Below, piece after piece: positions 1-9,188 of a DNA stretch of 64,000 bases; position 1 is the stretch's first letter, and every line of letters starts with the position of its first letter. Source of the stretch: Wenjunlia tyrosinilytica (lineage in GTDB: Bacteria > Actinomycetota > Actinomycetes > Streptomycetales > Streptomycetaceae); contig NZ_BMMS01000007.1 in NCBI RefSeq assembly GCF_014646055.1, forward strand, positions 62,001-126,000, written 5' to 3'. Under the pieces are notes generated by a model, which did no database searches, had not been told where the DNA came from, and saw nothing but the letters and a program-made list of their open reading frames with translations. The translations under genes and the position numbers were made by a program.

Positions 1-112
1 GATCCACAGGGCGTTGGCGGCCCGCGACCCAGAAGCCGCCCGCGCGGCGGCGGCGGTCCACATCGCAGAGGTGGAGGACTGGCTCAGAGCGCACATGGAC
101 GACTGGAGGTGA
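1..112 (+). CDS. C-terminal end of a GntR/FadR-type transcriptional regulator (partial)
   Basis: The reading frame beginning at base 2 is open from the left edge to a TGA at 110-112. It encodes about 36 residues, including ARDPEAARAAAA, a His and a closing VEDWLRAH. The pattern of a Asp-Pro with alternating Ala, a His, then an acidic helix is typical of the last helices of the FCD ligand-binding domain in FadR-subfamily GntR repressors. The DNA-binding half lies outside the window. The family assignment is inferred from this short tail alone and could be wrong. Confidence 0.5.
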   Translation, partial: IHRALAARDPEAARAAAAVHIAEVEDWLRAHMDDWR

Positions 113-544
113 CCCCCTCGGCGGAGTGCGCCGTAAAACCGACGGCACCGCCGCCGGCGCCCTCCGCGCGGGAACGGCGCCCCTGCCCCGGCGGCGGCTG
201 GCCCCGCAGGCGGGCCTCGGCTTCGGAGGCGTGTCCGAGCGGTTCAGCCGCCGGACTGGTCAGCCGCGCTCCACGCGGGGACCGAAAACACCACCGCAGG
301 GGGCGCCTGCCGCCGAACTGACGGTCCCCCCGCCAAGTGGCGGCCGGTGCTGCGTGCTCCGCACGAAAGACAAAAGCGCTCGCAGGGGGAGCGAGCGGGG
401 TCGGCACCGCAGGTGACCCGTGCCCGAGGATGGGCTGGGGGGTACGGGGGTCGTTTGGCCCGCACCCGGCACCCGGCACGCGGCCCCGCGTGCCGCTGTG
501 GTCCCTTGGCTGTGGTGCGCTCACCGTTGGCGACACAAACCACC
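113..544. other. Non-coding stretch with several short hairpins
   Basis: No convincing gene is seen in these 432 bases. Three perfect short inverted repeats are visible: CCGCCA/TGGCGG (330-343), CGCTCGC/GCGAGCG with a 7-base loop (377-397), and GGCACGCGG/CCGCGTGCC (475-494). They lie between the end of the GntR-like gene and the end of the convergent XRE relic, so they may act as terminators. None has a T-tract. Confidence 0.4.
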
Positions 545-1784
545 TCAGCTCGAATCCGGGCGATCGCCGCCAGGAGGGGAGGCTTTCAAGCCCTGATATG
601 CCTCACGCAAGTCCGAGGCTTCCGGCAACTGTCGAGCCTCGACCGCCTTGACAACTTCCAGGACTCGCCAATGATTCGATGGCACGACACGTCCGGACTG
701 TATGGCCTTCTGTGCGGCGTCGCACGCTTCGTCCAGTCGATCAGTCGTCAACAAGGCCAACGCCAAGTCAATATTTGCCGAGGCGACACGGCGTGGCCAT
801 TTGCTGATTTCATCGCTTGGACCAAGGTTCGCGATAATTTCCCGTGCGTACCTTTCGGCGGCAGGGTCGCCTATCCAAGCGAGAGTGGTTGCCGTATACG
901 CTGTTGATTTACCGGGGTCGTATTGATAATGATGCTCGGGACGTTTCCGTCTTTCCAGGGTGGTTGACATCATCTGCACCCTGTCAATGGCGGCGTACGT
1001 CTCTTTCACATGGCCAAGCCGTGCTCGCGCCCTACCCTCTTGTGCGGTTGCCTGAATGGATACCGAACTTCCAACTGGAGCAAGGCGCTGTGCAATCCTC
1101 GACAGTTCCACGGCGTGCAGGAAATCGCCGTCCGTGAGTACCCGCCAAGCATCCGTCTCATAACACCACGCTTGAATTTCCGCATGGCCGACGTGTTGGG
1201 CGAGAGTTGCCGCAGTTCGCAAACGGGCCGTCGCGGCGTGCTGTTGGTTGAGATCGATATGCAGCGTGGCCCCCAACAGGGAAAGCCAACCTCCAACTGT
1301 GAGCAACCGCCGTTGCTCATCGAGAGTCTTTCTCGCGTCCATAAGGTGAGCCACATAGGCGGAGTGTCTGCGCACCCCGCTCAGGAGCTCTTGGGGCGGT
1401 GCAACTGGATAGGCTGTAGCTAATTCGTCAAACGCGGACTCAAGCCGATTCAGCGTTTCCGCTCCGACGTCACTTGCTTCTACGCGTCGCACCAACTCAA
1501 GCGCGTCAAGTTCGTCGTCATTGGCGTGGGCGCCATTCACAGGCCGCTGGCCGGCGGGCCGATGAACTGCAACGGCATCAAGGACCAGGAGCGCTTCGAG
1601 CTCATCCATAGTAATCGCCAGAAGTTTTAGCAATCCTTGGCCGAAGCCAAGGCTGCGGCCCATTGCCTCCTTTCTCCTAACGCTGAACTGTGGTGCGGTC
1701 CACTTTCAACGCGTTCGCGAATTCCTCTTGACTGTATCCGCACGTCTTCCTGCGATCCGCGAGGCGCTCCCGCTCGTTCCCCAT
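545..1784 (-). pseudogene. XRE-family regulator with TPR-like C-terminal domain, broken by an amber codon and a frameshift
   Basis: The gene starts at ATG 1784 (MGNERERLADRRKTCGYS) and gives a clear XRE helix-turn-helix up to DRTTVQR. It then meets TAG at 1677-1679, exactly where related proteins have Trp in the RWExG motif. The same frame continues as EKGGNGPQPWLRPRIAK. After a run of four T at 1625-1628 (plus strand), where deleting one base would restore the frame, it continues as LLAITMDELEALL and about 350 residues of helical TPR-like sequence ending at 545. Codon use is less GC-biased than in neighbours, as in acquired DNA. A strong Shine-Dalgarno (AAAGGAGG) sits between the amber codon and ATG 1663, so a regulator lacking its DNA-binding domain could be made. 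Sequencing error is possible, but two lesions make a relic more likely. Confidence 0.75.
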
Positions 1785-1828
1785 GCCTGTCCTCCTTCCC
1801 GGTGCCGTTTCGCCAGGTCAGCGTATCC

Positions 1829-1845
1829 GGTGCAGCGCCTGCACC
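1829..1845. promoter_or_regulatory. Inverted repeat in a divergent intergenic region, candidate operator
   Basis: GGTGCAG and CTGCACC are perfect complementary arms separated by CGC. GCAGC-rich direct repeats follow immediately (about 1848-1880). The site lies between the XRE relic and the divergent small genes, where an autoregulatory operator would be expected. The role is inferred from position. Confidence 0.35.
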
Positions 1846-1973
1846 GCAGTGATGCAGCGGAAATGCAGCAGCGATGCGGCACTTCTGCCGTGGTGCGGAG
1901 CAGCAGTCCCCGATTGCCTGGGAGAAACGGCGACACGGTCTGATCAGTGAGCGGACGAGACGCGAGGTACCCC

Positions 1974-2177
1974 ATGGTGACGGCCCAGCAGGCAGCCGAA
2001 GCGTGGCAGGTCGGCGAACGGGTGGCGGCGGAACCGCACTTGGCCTTGGCGAGCTGTCGGTTCTCGATGCAGACCCAGGCGTGCTCGCCGGTCCACGGAC
2101 GAGCGTTCATGGAGATCGGTCCCGTCCATGCGGGTCTGGCCATGCGGTTCGTTGAGTGGCTGGGGGAACGAGAGTGA
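1974..2177 (+). CDS. Small hypothetical protein, first of a coupled pair
   Basis: A 67-residue protein starting MVTAQQAAEAWQVGERV and ending WLGERE. I do not recognise the family. ATG 1974 is chosen because GAGG lies seven bases upstream; the in-frame GTG at 1947 has no ribosome binding site. Its middle carries two Cys (ALASC and QTQAC) and a His, but no classical metal motif. The stop overlaps the GTG of the next gene (GTGA), so the two are probably translated together. It is divergent from the broken XRE regulator, a position often held by small accessory proteins in Streptomyces. Confidence 0.5.
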   Translation: MVTAQQAAEAWQVGERVAAEPHLALASCRFSMQTQACSPVHGRAFMEIGPVHAGLAMRFVEWLGERE

Positions 2178-2389
2178 CGCCCCTGACGAGCTCCATTCAC
2201 CTCCGTACGTACCGGCGGGGCGAGGGCGGCTTACAGATCGGCGACGTGCAGCCGGTCACGGTCGTCGTCCCTCGCCCGTGGTTCCGGCCCACCACTGACC
2301 GGTGGCCCCCGTACGTCTGCCCGTGGTGCCGCGAAGGCGAGCGCCAAGGGTGGAGCCGCGACCGGTTCGGCGTGGTGATCCAGCCGTGA
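2174..2389 (+). CDS. Small hypothetical protein with a CxxC motif
   Basis: A 71-residue basic protein that begins at a GTG overlapping the previous stop. It ends with YVCPWCREGERQG followed by WSRDRFGVVIQP. The CPWC pair could hold half of a zinc site or a redox pair, but nothing else identifies it. The tight GTGA coupling to the preceding small gene argues that both are real and expressed together. No function is proposed. Confidence 0.5.
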   Translation: MTPLTSSIHLRTYRRGEGGLQIGDVQPVTVVVPRPWFRPTTDRWPPYVCPWCREGERQGWSRDRFGVVIQP

Positions 2390-2449
2390 CGGCTACGACG
2401 TCCCTGGCCAGAGCGAGCACCTAGGACTCCCGTTCCGGTCGGCGGAATC

Positions 2450-2647
2450 ATGGACAGCCGAGCGGGCCGGAGTGGATCGCAAGTGCACGACGACGCGGGA
2501 TGGTCTCGCGCCGCATCCGAGGGAGGTACAGCCTTGAAGACTGCGCGAAGGTGCACATTGCGCGCCGCTGCCGGTGGCGGTGGGGAGGGAGGCGACGGAC
2601 ACCCCCGGCACTCCTTGGACGCCGCCCCCGCCGCCCCCGGGTGGTGA
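2450..2647 (+). CDS. Possible small peptide gene upstream of a PCMT-like methyltransferase
   Basis: An open frame of 65 codons from ATG 2450. A second in-frame start, TTG 2534, is preceded by GAGGGAGG and would give a 37-residue peptide starting LKTARRCTLRAAAGGGG and ending in a Pro/Ala-rich tail and Trp. The basic leader and Gly-rich middle are compatible with a ribosomal peptide precursor placed before a modifying methyltransferase. Codon bias is weak and I know of no matching precursor family, so this may be chance. Confidence 0.25.
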   Translation: MDSRAGRSGSQVHDDAGWSRAASEGGTALKTARRCTLRAAAGGGGEGGDGHPRHSLDAAPAAPGW

Positions 2648-2677
2648 GATGCCGCCCGGCGACGGAACGCACCGCAA

Positions 2678-3868
2678 GTGAGGCCCAGCACTGAGCAGGA
2701 AGGCCGCGCCAGCGACGAACTGGTGCGGTCCCTCCTCGAATCCGGAGCCCTGACACCCGATTGGGCGGAGACGTTCAGGGCCGGACCGCGATCGCTGTTC
2801 CTGCCTGATCTCGTCTGGGCTCACGACATGGCGACCGGCCGAAGTACGCCCGTCTCAGGGACCGACAACCCCGAAGGGTGGGAGCAGGCCGCGTACGCGA
2901 ATGTCCCGTTGGTCACCCAGTGGGACGACGGACAGCACACGGGTACGGAGCCGGGGACCGTGCCGACCAGCTCGGCGAGTATGCCGTCAGTCGTAGCCGC
3001 CATGCTGCGAGATCTGGGCGTGAGCGACGGAATGCGGGTGCTCGAAATCGGCACCGGCACCGGCTGGAACGCCGGACTCCTCGCCCACCGGTTGGGCAGC
3101 GGGAACGTGGTGAGCGTCGAGATCGACGCGGTGATGGCCGAGCACGCCCGAGGCGCGTTGACACGCGCCGGACTCACCCCCGAGGTGGTCCGAGGGGACG
3201 GCGGGGACGGCTGGCCGGACAAGGCACCGTATGACCGCGTGATCGTCACGGCGGGGGTGCGAGCTGTTCCGCCGCGCTGGTTGGAGCAGACTCGGCCGGG
3301 CGGGATCATCCTTGCCCCCTGGGGGACGCACTACAGCGATCAGGACGCATTGGTGCGGCTGACCGTGGAGGAGGACGGCCGCGCCACAGGCCCGTTCCTG
3401 CGCATGGTCGAGTTCATGAAGCTGCGGGACCAGCGCTTGGACTGGAACCGGTTCCGTGAGCACGTCCCGGAGTTCCCCGGCGACGCCGACATGTCCAGTA
3501 CGACGGTCGCTCTGTCGGACCTGGGGGATCGCTACGAGCCCGTGCGGTTCGTGACGGGGCTGCGCGTGCCCGACTGCGCCCACGTCGTCAACCGGTCGGA
3601 GGCGGAGGACAAGGCGTGGTTCTTCGATCTGACGACCCGGTCATGGGCTGCCGCCGTGTTCCGCCCCGGCGAGCCGGAGGCCACGGTCTACCAGTCGGGG
3701 CCGCGCCGGCTGTGGGACGAAGTCGAGGCGGCCTATCGGTGGTGGACAGCGCGCGGTGAGCCGGGGCACTCCCGGTTCGGTCTTACGGTTACCGCCGAGG
3801 GTGATCGGGTGTGGCTGGACGACCCAGCCGAAGACGTCGGCGCGCCGCAACCAACTGATCTGCGGTGA
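2678..3868 (+). CDS. PCMT-like SAM-dependent methyltransferase (peptide-modification type)
   Basis: A 396-residue protein starting at GTG. Residues about 90-220 form a class I methyltransferase core with MRVLEIGTGTGWNAGLLA (SAM motif I), an acidic motif II in VVSVEIDAVMAEHA, and a PCMT-type PYDRVIVTAGV followed by RPGGIILAPWG. The preceding VPTSSASMPSVVAAML is typical of the PCMT-like enzymes that accompany ATP-grasp or FxLD peptide clusters in Actinobacteria. The C-terminal ~150 residues are a lineage-specific extension. No ATP-grasp ligase or lanthipeptide cyclase is present nearby, so it is an orphan here. The substrate is unknown. The start codon lacks a strong Shine-Dalgarno. Confidence 0.75.
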   Translation: MRPSTEQEGRASDELVRSLLESGALTPDWAETFRAGPRSLFLPDLVWAHDMATGRSTPVSGTDNPEGWEQAAYANVPLVTQWDDGQHTGTEPGTVPTSSASMPSVVAAMLRDLGVSDGMRVLEIGTGTGWNAGLLAHRLGSGNVVSVEIDAVMAEHARGALTRAGLTPEVVRGDGGDGWPDKAPYDRVIVTAGVRAVPPRWLEQTRPGGIILAPWGTHYSDQDALVRLTVEEDGRATGPFLRMVEFMKLRDQRLDWNRFREHVPEFPGDADMSSTTVALSDLGDRYEPVRFVTGLRVPDCAHVVNRSEAEDKAWFFDLTTRSWAAAVFRPGEPEATVYQSGPRRLWDEVEAAYRWWTARGEPGHSRFGLTVTAEGDRVWLDDPAEDVGAPQPTDLR

Positions 3869-3913
3869 CAGCTGACCCGCCCGGCACCCAAAAGCCGAAC
3901 TCATCAACGAAAA

Positions 3914-3940
3914 GGGGCGCCCCCACCTCGGGGGCGCCCC
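3914..3940. terminator. Bidirectional GC hairpin between the methyltransferase gene and lon
   Basis: GGGGCGCCCCC and GGGGGCGCCCC form a perfect 11-bp stem around ACCTC. It lies between two convergent gene ends and lacks a T-tract on the plus strand, as is usual for Streptomyces terminators. Confidence 0.8.
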
Positions 3941-3960
3941 GCTCGCGCGGTGGCTACCGC

Positions 3961-6339
3961 CTACGCCGCCACCTTCTCCTCGGCCGCCGACGGCTCCAGC
4001 GCCAATGCCAGGACCTGGCGGACGTCCGAGACGGGGTGGACCGTCAGGCGGTCCAGGATCTGCGCCGGGACATCGTCCAGATCCGGCTCGTTGCGCTGCG
4101 GGATCAGCACCGTCGTGATCCCCGCCCGATGCGCGGCCAACAGCTTCTGCTTGACGCCGCCGATCGGCAGCACCCGTCCCGTCAGGGACACCTCACCCGT
4201 CATCGCCACGTCCGGACGGACCAACCGCCCCGACAGCAGCGACGCCAGCGCCGTCGTCATCGTGATACCCGCGCTCGGCCCGTCCTTCGGGACCGCGCCC
4301 GCCGGCACGTGCAGGTGGACACCCCGATCCTTCAGATCACTCACGGGCAGTTCCAGCTCCGCCCCGTGCGACCGCAGGAACGACAGCGCGATCTGCGCCG
4401 ACTCCTTCATCACGTCACCCAGTTGCCCGGTGAGCTGAAGCCCCGTCCCACCCGTCTCCGGGTCGGCCAGGGACGCCTCGACGAAGAGCACGTCCCCGCC
4501 CGCTCCCGTCACCGCGAGACCGGTGACCACGCCGGGCACGGCCGTGCGCCGCTCCGCCGGGTCCTGGGCCGACTCGGGTGTGTGGTGGGGGCGGCCGATG
4601 AGGCCGCGCAGGTCGTCCACGCCCACCGCCGCCGGCAGTTCACGGTCTCCCAGCTCGTGCTGAGCGGTCAGCTTGCGCAGGATCCGGGCCACGGCCCGCT
4701 CCAGCGACCGGACACCGGCCTCCCGCGTGTACTCGCCGGCGAGCTTGCGCAGCGCCTCGTCGTCCACGCCGACCTCGTCCGCGCCGAGACCCGCCCGCTC
4801 CAGCTGGCGCGGGAGCAGGTGGTCCCGCGCGATGGTGACCTTCTCGTCCTCGGTGTAGCCGTCGAGCTGCACGAGCTCCATCCGGTCCAGCAACGGCTGG
4901 GGGATCGACTCCAGCACATTTGCCGTCGCCAGGAAGACCACGTCGGAGAGGTCGAGCTCGACCTCGAGGTAGTGGTCGCGGAACGTGTGGTTCTGCGCCG
5001 GGTCCAGCACCTCGAGCAGGGCGGCCGCCGGGTCGCCCCGGTAGTCCGAGCCGACCTTGTCGATCTCGTCGAGCAGGACGACGGGGTTCATCGAGCCCGC
5101 CTCCTTGATCGCCCGCACGATACGGCCCGGCAGCGCGCCGACGTAGGTACGCCGGTGGCCGCGGATCTCCGCCTCGTCCCGGACACCGCCGAGCGCGACG
5201 CGGACGAACTCCCGTCCCATCGCCCGCGCCACGGACTCGCCGAGCGAGGTCTTGCCGACACCGGGCGGCCCGACGAGGGCCAGCACCGCGCCGCCGCGAC
5301 GCCCGCCCACGACGCTGAGGCCCCGGTCACCGCGCCGCTTGCGCACGGCCAGGTACTCGACGATGCGGTCCTTGACGTCGTTCAGACCGAAGTGGTCGGC
5401 GTCCAGCACCGCCCGGGCGCCGGGGATGTCGTAGGCGTCCTCGGTCCTGGTGTTCCAGGGCAGCTCCAGGACGGTGTCCAGCCAGGTGCGGATCCAGCTT
5501 CCCTCGGGAGAGGCGTCGGAGGACCGCTCCAGCTTGTCGACCTCCTTGAGCGCCGCCTCGCGCACCTTCGCGGGCAGGTCGGCCGCCTCCACCCGGGAGC
5601 GGTAGTCGTCGGCCTCGTCCTCGGGGTCGCCGTTGAGCTCGGAGAGTTCCTTGCGGACGGCCTCGAGCTGGCGCCGCAGCAGGAACTCCCGCTGCTGTTT
5701 GTCCATCCCCTCCTGGACGTCCTTGCGGATGGTCTCCGCCACGTCCTGCTCGGCGAGGTGGTCACGCAGCCAGGTGAGGGCGAACCTCAGCCGCTCCACC
5801 GGGTCCGTGGTCTCCAGCAGCTTCACATTCTGCTCGGTCGTGAGGAACGGGGAGTATCCGGCGTTGTCCGCGAGCTCTCCGGGGTCCTCGATGCCCTGGA
5901 TACGGTCGACGATCTGCCAGGCGCCGCGCTTTTGCAGCCAGCTCGCCGCGAGCGCCTTGTACTCCTTCATCAGCTCGGCGACCGCCCCCGGCAGGGGGTC
6001 GCCCAGCTTCGGGTCCTCGACCCGCTCGCCCTCGACCCACAAGGCGGCGCCCGGGCCGGTGGTGCCGGCGCCGATGCGCACCCGCCCGGCGCCGCGGATC
6101 ACCGCCGCCGGGTCGCCGTCGGCGAGGCGGCCGACCTGCTCGACCGTGCCCAGGGTGCCGACAGCGGCGTATTTGCCGTCGATCCGTGGCACGAGCAGCA
6201 CCCGTGGCTTCTTGTCGCCGGTGGCCCGGGCGGCCTCGATGGCGGCCCGCACCTCGTTGTCGGACAGGTCCAGGGGAACGACCATCCCGGGCAGCACGAC
6301 AGCGTCGTCCAGCGGCAGAACAGGCAGGGTCAGTGCCAT
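3961..6339 (-). CDS. lon: ATP-dependent protease Lon
   Basis: A 792-residue cytoplasmic AAA+ serine protease of normal Lon length. Order: N-terminal substrate-binding domain starting [18 protein letters not shown], a coiled middle, the AAA+ module with Walker [10 protein letters not shown] near residue 357, and the C-terminal protease domain with catalytic Ser689 (GPSAG) and Lys732 (GGVKQK). The ATG at 6339 is preferred over longer in-frame starts because GGGAG lies just upstream and family members begin at this point. It degrades misfolded and regulatory proteins. A HAIR-like inverted repeat upstream indicates heat-shock control by HspR. Confidence 0.95.
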   Translation of the reverse strand: MALTLPVLPLDDAVVLPGMVVPLDLSDNEVRAAIEAARATGDKKPRVLLVPRIDGKYAAVGTLGTVEQVGRLADGDPAAVIRGAGRVRIGAGTTGPGAALWVEGERVEDPKLGDPLPGAVAELMKEYKALAASWLQKRGAWQIVDRIQGIEDPGELADNAGYSPFLTTEQNVKLLETTDPVERLRFALTWLRDHLAEQDVAETIRKDVQEGMDKQQREFLLRRQLEAVRKELSELNGDPEDEADDYRSRVEAADLPAKVREAALKEVDKLERSSDASPEGSWIRTWLDTVLELPWNTRTEDAYDIPGARAVLDADHFGLNDVKDRIVEYLAVRKRRGDRGLSVVGGRRGGAVLALVGPPGVGKTSLGESVARAMGREFVRVALGGVRDEAEIRGHRRTYVGALPGRIVRAIKEAGSMNPVVLLDEIDKVGSDYRGDPAAALLEVLDPAQNHTFRDHYLEVELDLSDVVFLATANVLESIPQPLLDRMELVQLDGYTEDEKVTIARDHLLPRQLERAGLGADEVGVDDEALRKLAGEYTREAGVRSLERAVARILRKLTAQHELGDRELPAAVGVDDLRGLIGRPHHTPESAQDPAERRTAVPGVVTGLAVTGAGGDVLFVEASLADPETGGTGLQLTGQLGDVMKESAQIALSFLRSHGAELELPVSDLKDRGVHLHVPAGAVPKDGPSAGITMTTALASLLSGRLVRPDVAMTGEVSLTGRVLPIGGVKQKLLAAHRAGITTVLIPQRNEPDLDDVPAQILDRLTVHPVSDVRQVLALALEPSAAEEKVAA

Positions 6340-6360
6340 GACATCTCCCAAGATAGACAA

Positions 6361-6380
6361 GTTGAGCTCCATGGACTCAA
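6361..6380 (-). promoter_or_regulatory. HAIR-like HspR operator in the lon promoter
   Basis: TTGAGC-N7-ACTCAA matches the HspR-associated inverted repeat (CTTGAGT-N7-ACTCAAG) at 11 of the 12 arm bases present. On the lon strand it reads TTGAGT-N7-GCTCAA. The first arm, TTGAGT, could also serve as the -35 box of lon. HspR control of lon has been reported in Streptomyces (established knowledge, recalled). Confidence 0.7.
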
Positions 6381-6495
6381 TGCTTCTGATGCTCCTGATG
6401 TTCCCCAGCCAATGTTCGCTCTGAGCGAACACCCCCTCGCACCAGGCCCCTCAACCCCCGGAGAAGCCCGGCCCGGGCCTGCGAAGATGGGGCCC

Positions 6496-7194
6496 ATGAC
6501 CGCTCGCATGACGAATGAGGCGCCGCCGGTCACCGTCGACCGGCGGGACGGGCCCCACGGGGAGGTCGCACTGCGCCGCCGCGGGGATGGACCGGACGCG
6601 GCCTACGAGATCATCGCCAACGGCTGCTTTCTCATGGACACCGGCGACGGCCGCTCCGAGCGGCTCCTGGTGAACGCCGCGATGGACGCGCTCCTTCCCG
6701 GCACCGCCGAGCCCTCCGTGCTCATCGGCGGCCTCGGCGTCGGCTTCTCCCTGGCCGAGGCGGCCGCCCGGCCCGGCTGGGCCAGGATCACCGTCGTCGA
6801 GCGCGAGCAGGCCGTCGTGGACTGGCACCGCCAGGGCCACCTGGCTCCCTTCTCCCGCGGCGCCCTGGACGACCCCCGAGTGGAGATCGTCCTCGCCGAC
6901 CTGGTGGGCCACATACGCACCACGCGCGAGACCTTCGACGCCCTGTGCCTCGACATCGACAACGGCCCCGACTGGACCGTCACCGACGACAACAGCGGCC
7001 TCTACGGCCCCACCGGACTCGCCGCCCTGCACACCCGGCTCACCCCCGGCGGCGTGCTGGCCGTGTGGAGCGCCCAGCCCTCCGCGCCGTTCGAGGAACG
7101 CCTGCGCGAGCGCTTCACCGACGTGGTCACCCTGGAAGTCCCCGTGGACCGGGGCGTGCCCGACGTCGTGCACATCGCCCGGAGGAAGGCATGA
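6496..7194 (+). CDS. Spermidine synthase-like SAM-binding protein
   Basis: A 232-residue protein with a Rossmann methyltransferase/polyamine synthase fold: VLIGGLGVGFSLAEAA as the nucleotide loop, ITVVERE as the acidic strand-2 end, and FDALCLDIDNGPDWT where spermidine synthases place their catalytic Asp. It lacks the N-terminal barrel of true spermidine synthases, so it is better called a spermidine-synthase-like or SAM-dependent transferase of unknown substrate. It diverges from lon. ATG 6496 was chosen among three close in-frame ATGs (6487, 6496, 6508), so the N-terminus is uncertain by a few residues. Confidence 0.75.
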   Translation: MTARMTNEAPPVTVDRRDGPHGEVALRRRGDGPDAAYEIIANGCFLMDTGDGRSERLLVNAAMDALLPGTAEPSVLIGGLGVGFSLAEAAARPGWARITVVEREQAVVDWHRQGHLAPFSRGALDDPRVEIVLADLVGHIRTTRETFDALCLDIDNGPDWTVTDDNSGLYGPTGLAALHTRLTPGGVLAVWSAQPSAPFEERLRERFTDVVTLEVPVDRGVPDVVHIARRKA

Positions 7195-7279
7195 TTCCGG
7201 ATGCCCGGTGCACCGGGTGGGGCGAGCCCCGTACGCTGCGGCCAGGAGTTTTTTCACGGGGAGCCACGGGGCGGGGCGG

Positions 7280-8020
7280 ATGGACATGACGCAAGCACCT
7301 CAGAGCAGCAACGGATCGGTCGGGCAGGGCGCTCAGCGAAGAGTCCTGGTCGTCGAGGACGAGCCGACGATCGCCGAGGCCATCGCCGCCCGCCTGCGTG
7401 CCGAGGGCTTCTCCGTGCACATCTCCCCCGACGGCCCCAGCGCCGTGGACGCCGCGCACGCCTGGCAGCCCGACCTGCTGGTCCTCGATGTGATGCTGCC
7501 CGGCTTCGACGGCCTGGAAGTCTGCCGCCGGGTCCAGGCCCAGCGCCCGGTGCCCGTGCTCATGCTCACCGCGCGCGACGACGAGACCGACATGCTCGTG
7601 GGCCTCGGCGTGGGCGCCGACGACTACATGACCAAGCCGTTCTCGATGCGTGAGCTGGCCGCACGGGTCCATGTCCTGCTGCGCCGGGTGGAGCGGGCCG
7701 ACATGGCCGCGCGCACCCCGCGCTCGGGGACCCTGCACCTGGGGGACCTGGAGATCGACCACGCCCAGCGCCGGGTGCGGGTGCGCGGGGCGGACGTCCA
7801 CCTGACGCCGACGGAGTTCGACCTCCTGGTGTGCCTGGCGCAGACCCCTCGCGCGGTGCTGTCCCGCGAGCAGCTCCTCGCGGACGTCTGGGACTGGGCC
7901 GACGCCTCCGGCACCCGTACCGTGGACAGCCACATCAAGGCGTTGCGGCGCAAGATCGGCGCGGAGCGCATCCGCACCGTTCACGGCGTCGGCTACGCGC
8001 TGGAGACCCCGGCGCCCTGA
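7280..8020 (+). CDS. OmpR-family response regulator
   Basis: A 246-residue two-component regulator. The receiver domain (about residues 20-135) has the acidic pair in VVEDE, the phosphoacceptor Asp in LLVLDVMLPGFDG and the conserved Lys in DYMTKPFS. A winged-helix DNA-binding domain follows, with HLTPTEFDLLVCL and the terminal RTVHGVGYAL. It lies 40 bases upstream of the sensor kinase, so the two form an operon. ATG 7280 gives MDMTQAP; ATG 7286 is equally possible. Target genes cannot be told from sequence. Confidence 0.93.
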   Translation: MDMTQAPQSSNGSVGQGAQRRVLVVEDEPTIAEAIAARLRAEGFSVHISPDGPSAVDAAHAWQPDLLVLDVMLPGFDGLEVCRRVQAQRPVPVLMLTARDDETDMLVGLGVGADDYMTKPFSMRELAARVHVLLRRVERADMAARTPRSGTLHLGDLEIDHAQRRVRVRGADVHLTPTEFDLLVCLAQTPRAVLSREQLLADVWDWADASGTRTVDSHIKALRRKIGAERIRTVHGVGYALETPAP

Positions 8021-8060
8021 CGTCCGGACCGTAGCCCGCACTCCAGGGGGACGCACCCGC

Positions 8061-9188
8061 ATGGATCAGACCGCTGCCGCCCGCGCCAGTTCCCGGGAAC
8101 GCCGGGTGCGGGAGGCGGAGCGCGTGACCGGCGGGCCGTGGAAGCGGCTCATGGAGGAGGTCCAGCCGTTCTCCATCAAGACCAAGCTGTCCACACTGGT
8201 GGTGGTCTCGGTCTTCATCACCACCGGTCTGGTGATCGTGGCCATCCGCACGGAGACCCAGCTGCGGGTCATCACGATCTTCTCGATCATCGCCTCCATG
8301 CTGCTGACCCAGCTCATCGCCCATGGCCTCACCTCCCCGCTGCGAGAGATGACGGACGCCGCGCGTGCGATGGCGCACGGCGACTACAGCCGCCGGGTGC
8401 GCACGGGGCGCCGGGACGAGCTGGGAGAGCTCGCGGTCACGTTCAACCGCATGGCCTCGGACCTGGAGGCCGTGGACCAGCACCGCAAGGAGCTGGTGGC
8501 GAACGTCTCCCATGAGCTGCGCACCCCGATCTCGGCGCTGCGGGCGGTGCTGGAGAACGTGGTGGACGGGGTCTCGGCCGCCGATCCGGAGACCATGCGG
8601 ACGGCGCTCACGCAGACCGAGCGCCTGGGGCGCCTGGTGGACCACCTGCTCGACCTGTCCCGGCTGGACAACGGTGTGGTGCCGCTGAACGCCCGGGAGT
8701 TCGAGGTCTGGCCGTTCCTGTCCGGGGTGCTGCGCACGGCGAAGGTCGAGGCCCAGGGCTCCCGCGGCCGCGACGACGTCCATCTGCACCTGGACGTCTC
8801 CCCGCCGGAGCTGGCCGCGTTCGCCGACCCCGAGCGGCTGCACCAGGTGGCGGCGAACCTGATCGACAACGCGGTCAAGCACAGCCCGCCCTGCGGCAAG
8901 GTCGCCGTGAGCGCCCGCGCGGGGACCGAGCCGGACAGCCTGGTGCTCGAGGTCCAGGACGAGGGCCCCGGCATCCCGGAGGCGGAGCGGCTGAGCGTCT
9001 TCAACCGCTTCAACCGCGGTATCGCCTCGACGGGCAAGGGCCCCGGCAGCGACGGCGGAACGGGGCTGGGCCTGGCCATCGCCCGGTGGGCGGTCGATCT
9101 GCACGGCGGGCACATCGGGGTGGCCGAATCCACGAGGGGCTGCCGGATAAGGGTCACCCTTCCGGGCTCGGCTCAACCGCCACGTTGA
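8061..9188 (+). CDS. Sensor histidine kinase
   Basis: A 375-residue inner-membrane kinase partnering the upstream regulator. After a basic cytoplasmic start, two membrane segments (LSTLVVVSVFITTGLVIVAI and a second near VITIFSIIASMLL) are separated by almost no external loop, so it probably senses within or at the membrane. A HAMP linker (LTSPLREMTDAARAMAHG), a HisKA box with the phospho-His in VSHELRTPISAL and a HATPase domain with NLIDNAVKHS, DEGPGIP and GGTGLGLAI follow. The stimulus is unknown; kgd follows after a gap of about 220 bases. Confidence 0.92.
   Translation: MDQTAAARASSRERRVREAERVTGGPWKRLMEEVQPFSIKTKLSTLVVVSVFITTGLVIVAIRTETQLRVITIFSIIASMLLTQLIAHGLTSPLREMTDAARAMAHGDYSRRVRTGRRDELGELAVTFNRMASDLEAVDQHRKELVANVSHELRTPISALRAVLENVVDGVSAADPETMRTALTQTERLGRLVDHLLDLSRLDNGVVPLNAREFEVWPFLSGVLRTAKVEAQGSRGRDDVHLHLDVSPPELAAFADPERLHQVAANLIDNAVKHSPPCGKVAVSARAGTEPDSLVLEVQDEGPGIPEAERLSVFNRFNRGIASTGKGPGSDGGTGLGLAIARWAVDLHGGHIGVAESTRGCRIRVTLPGSAQPPR

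Noticed and set aside
225-320. tRNA-Ser-like sequence (GGAGGCGTGTCCGAGCGG ... GCGCCTGC)
   Set aside because: The acceptor arm has a mismatch, no anticodon arm of correct length can be drawn, and the T-arm consensus is missing. Chance resemblance or a decayed remnant.
3865-7194. Plus-strand open frame of more than 1000 codons running through lon
   Set aside because: It is the antisense of lon kept open by high GC; only its end (from 6496) is a real gene, with its own start and SAM-binding motifs.
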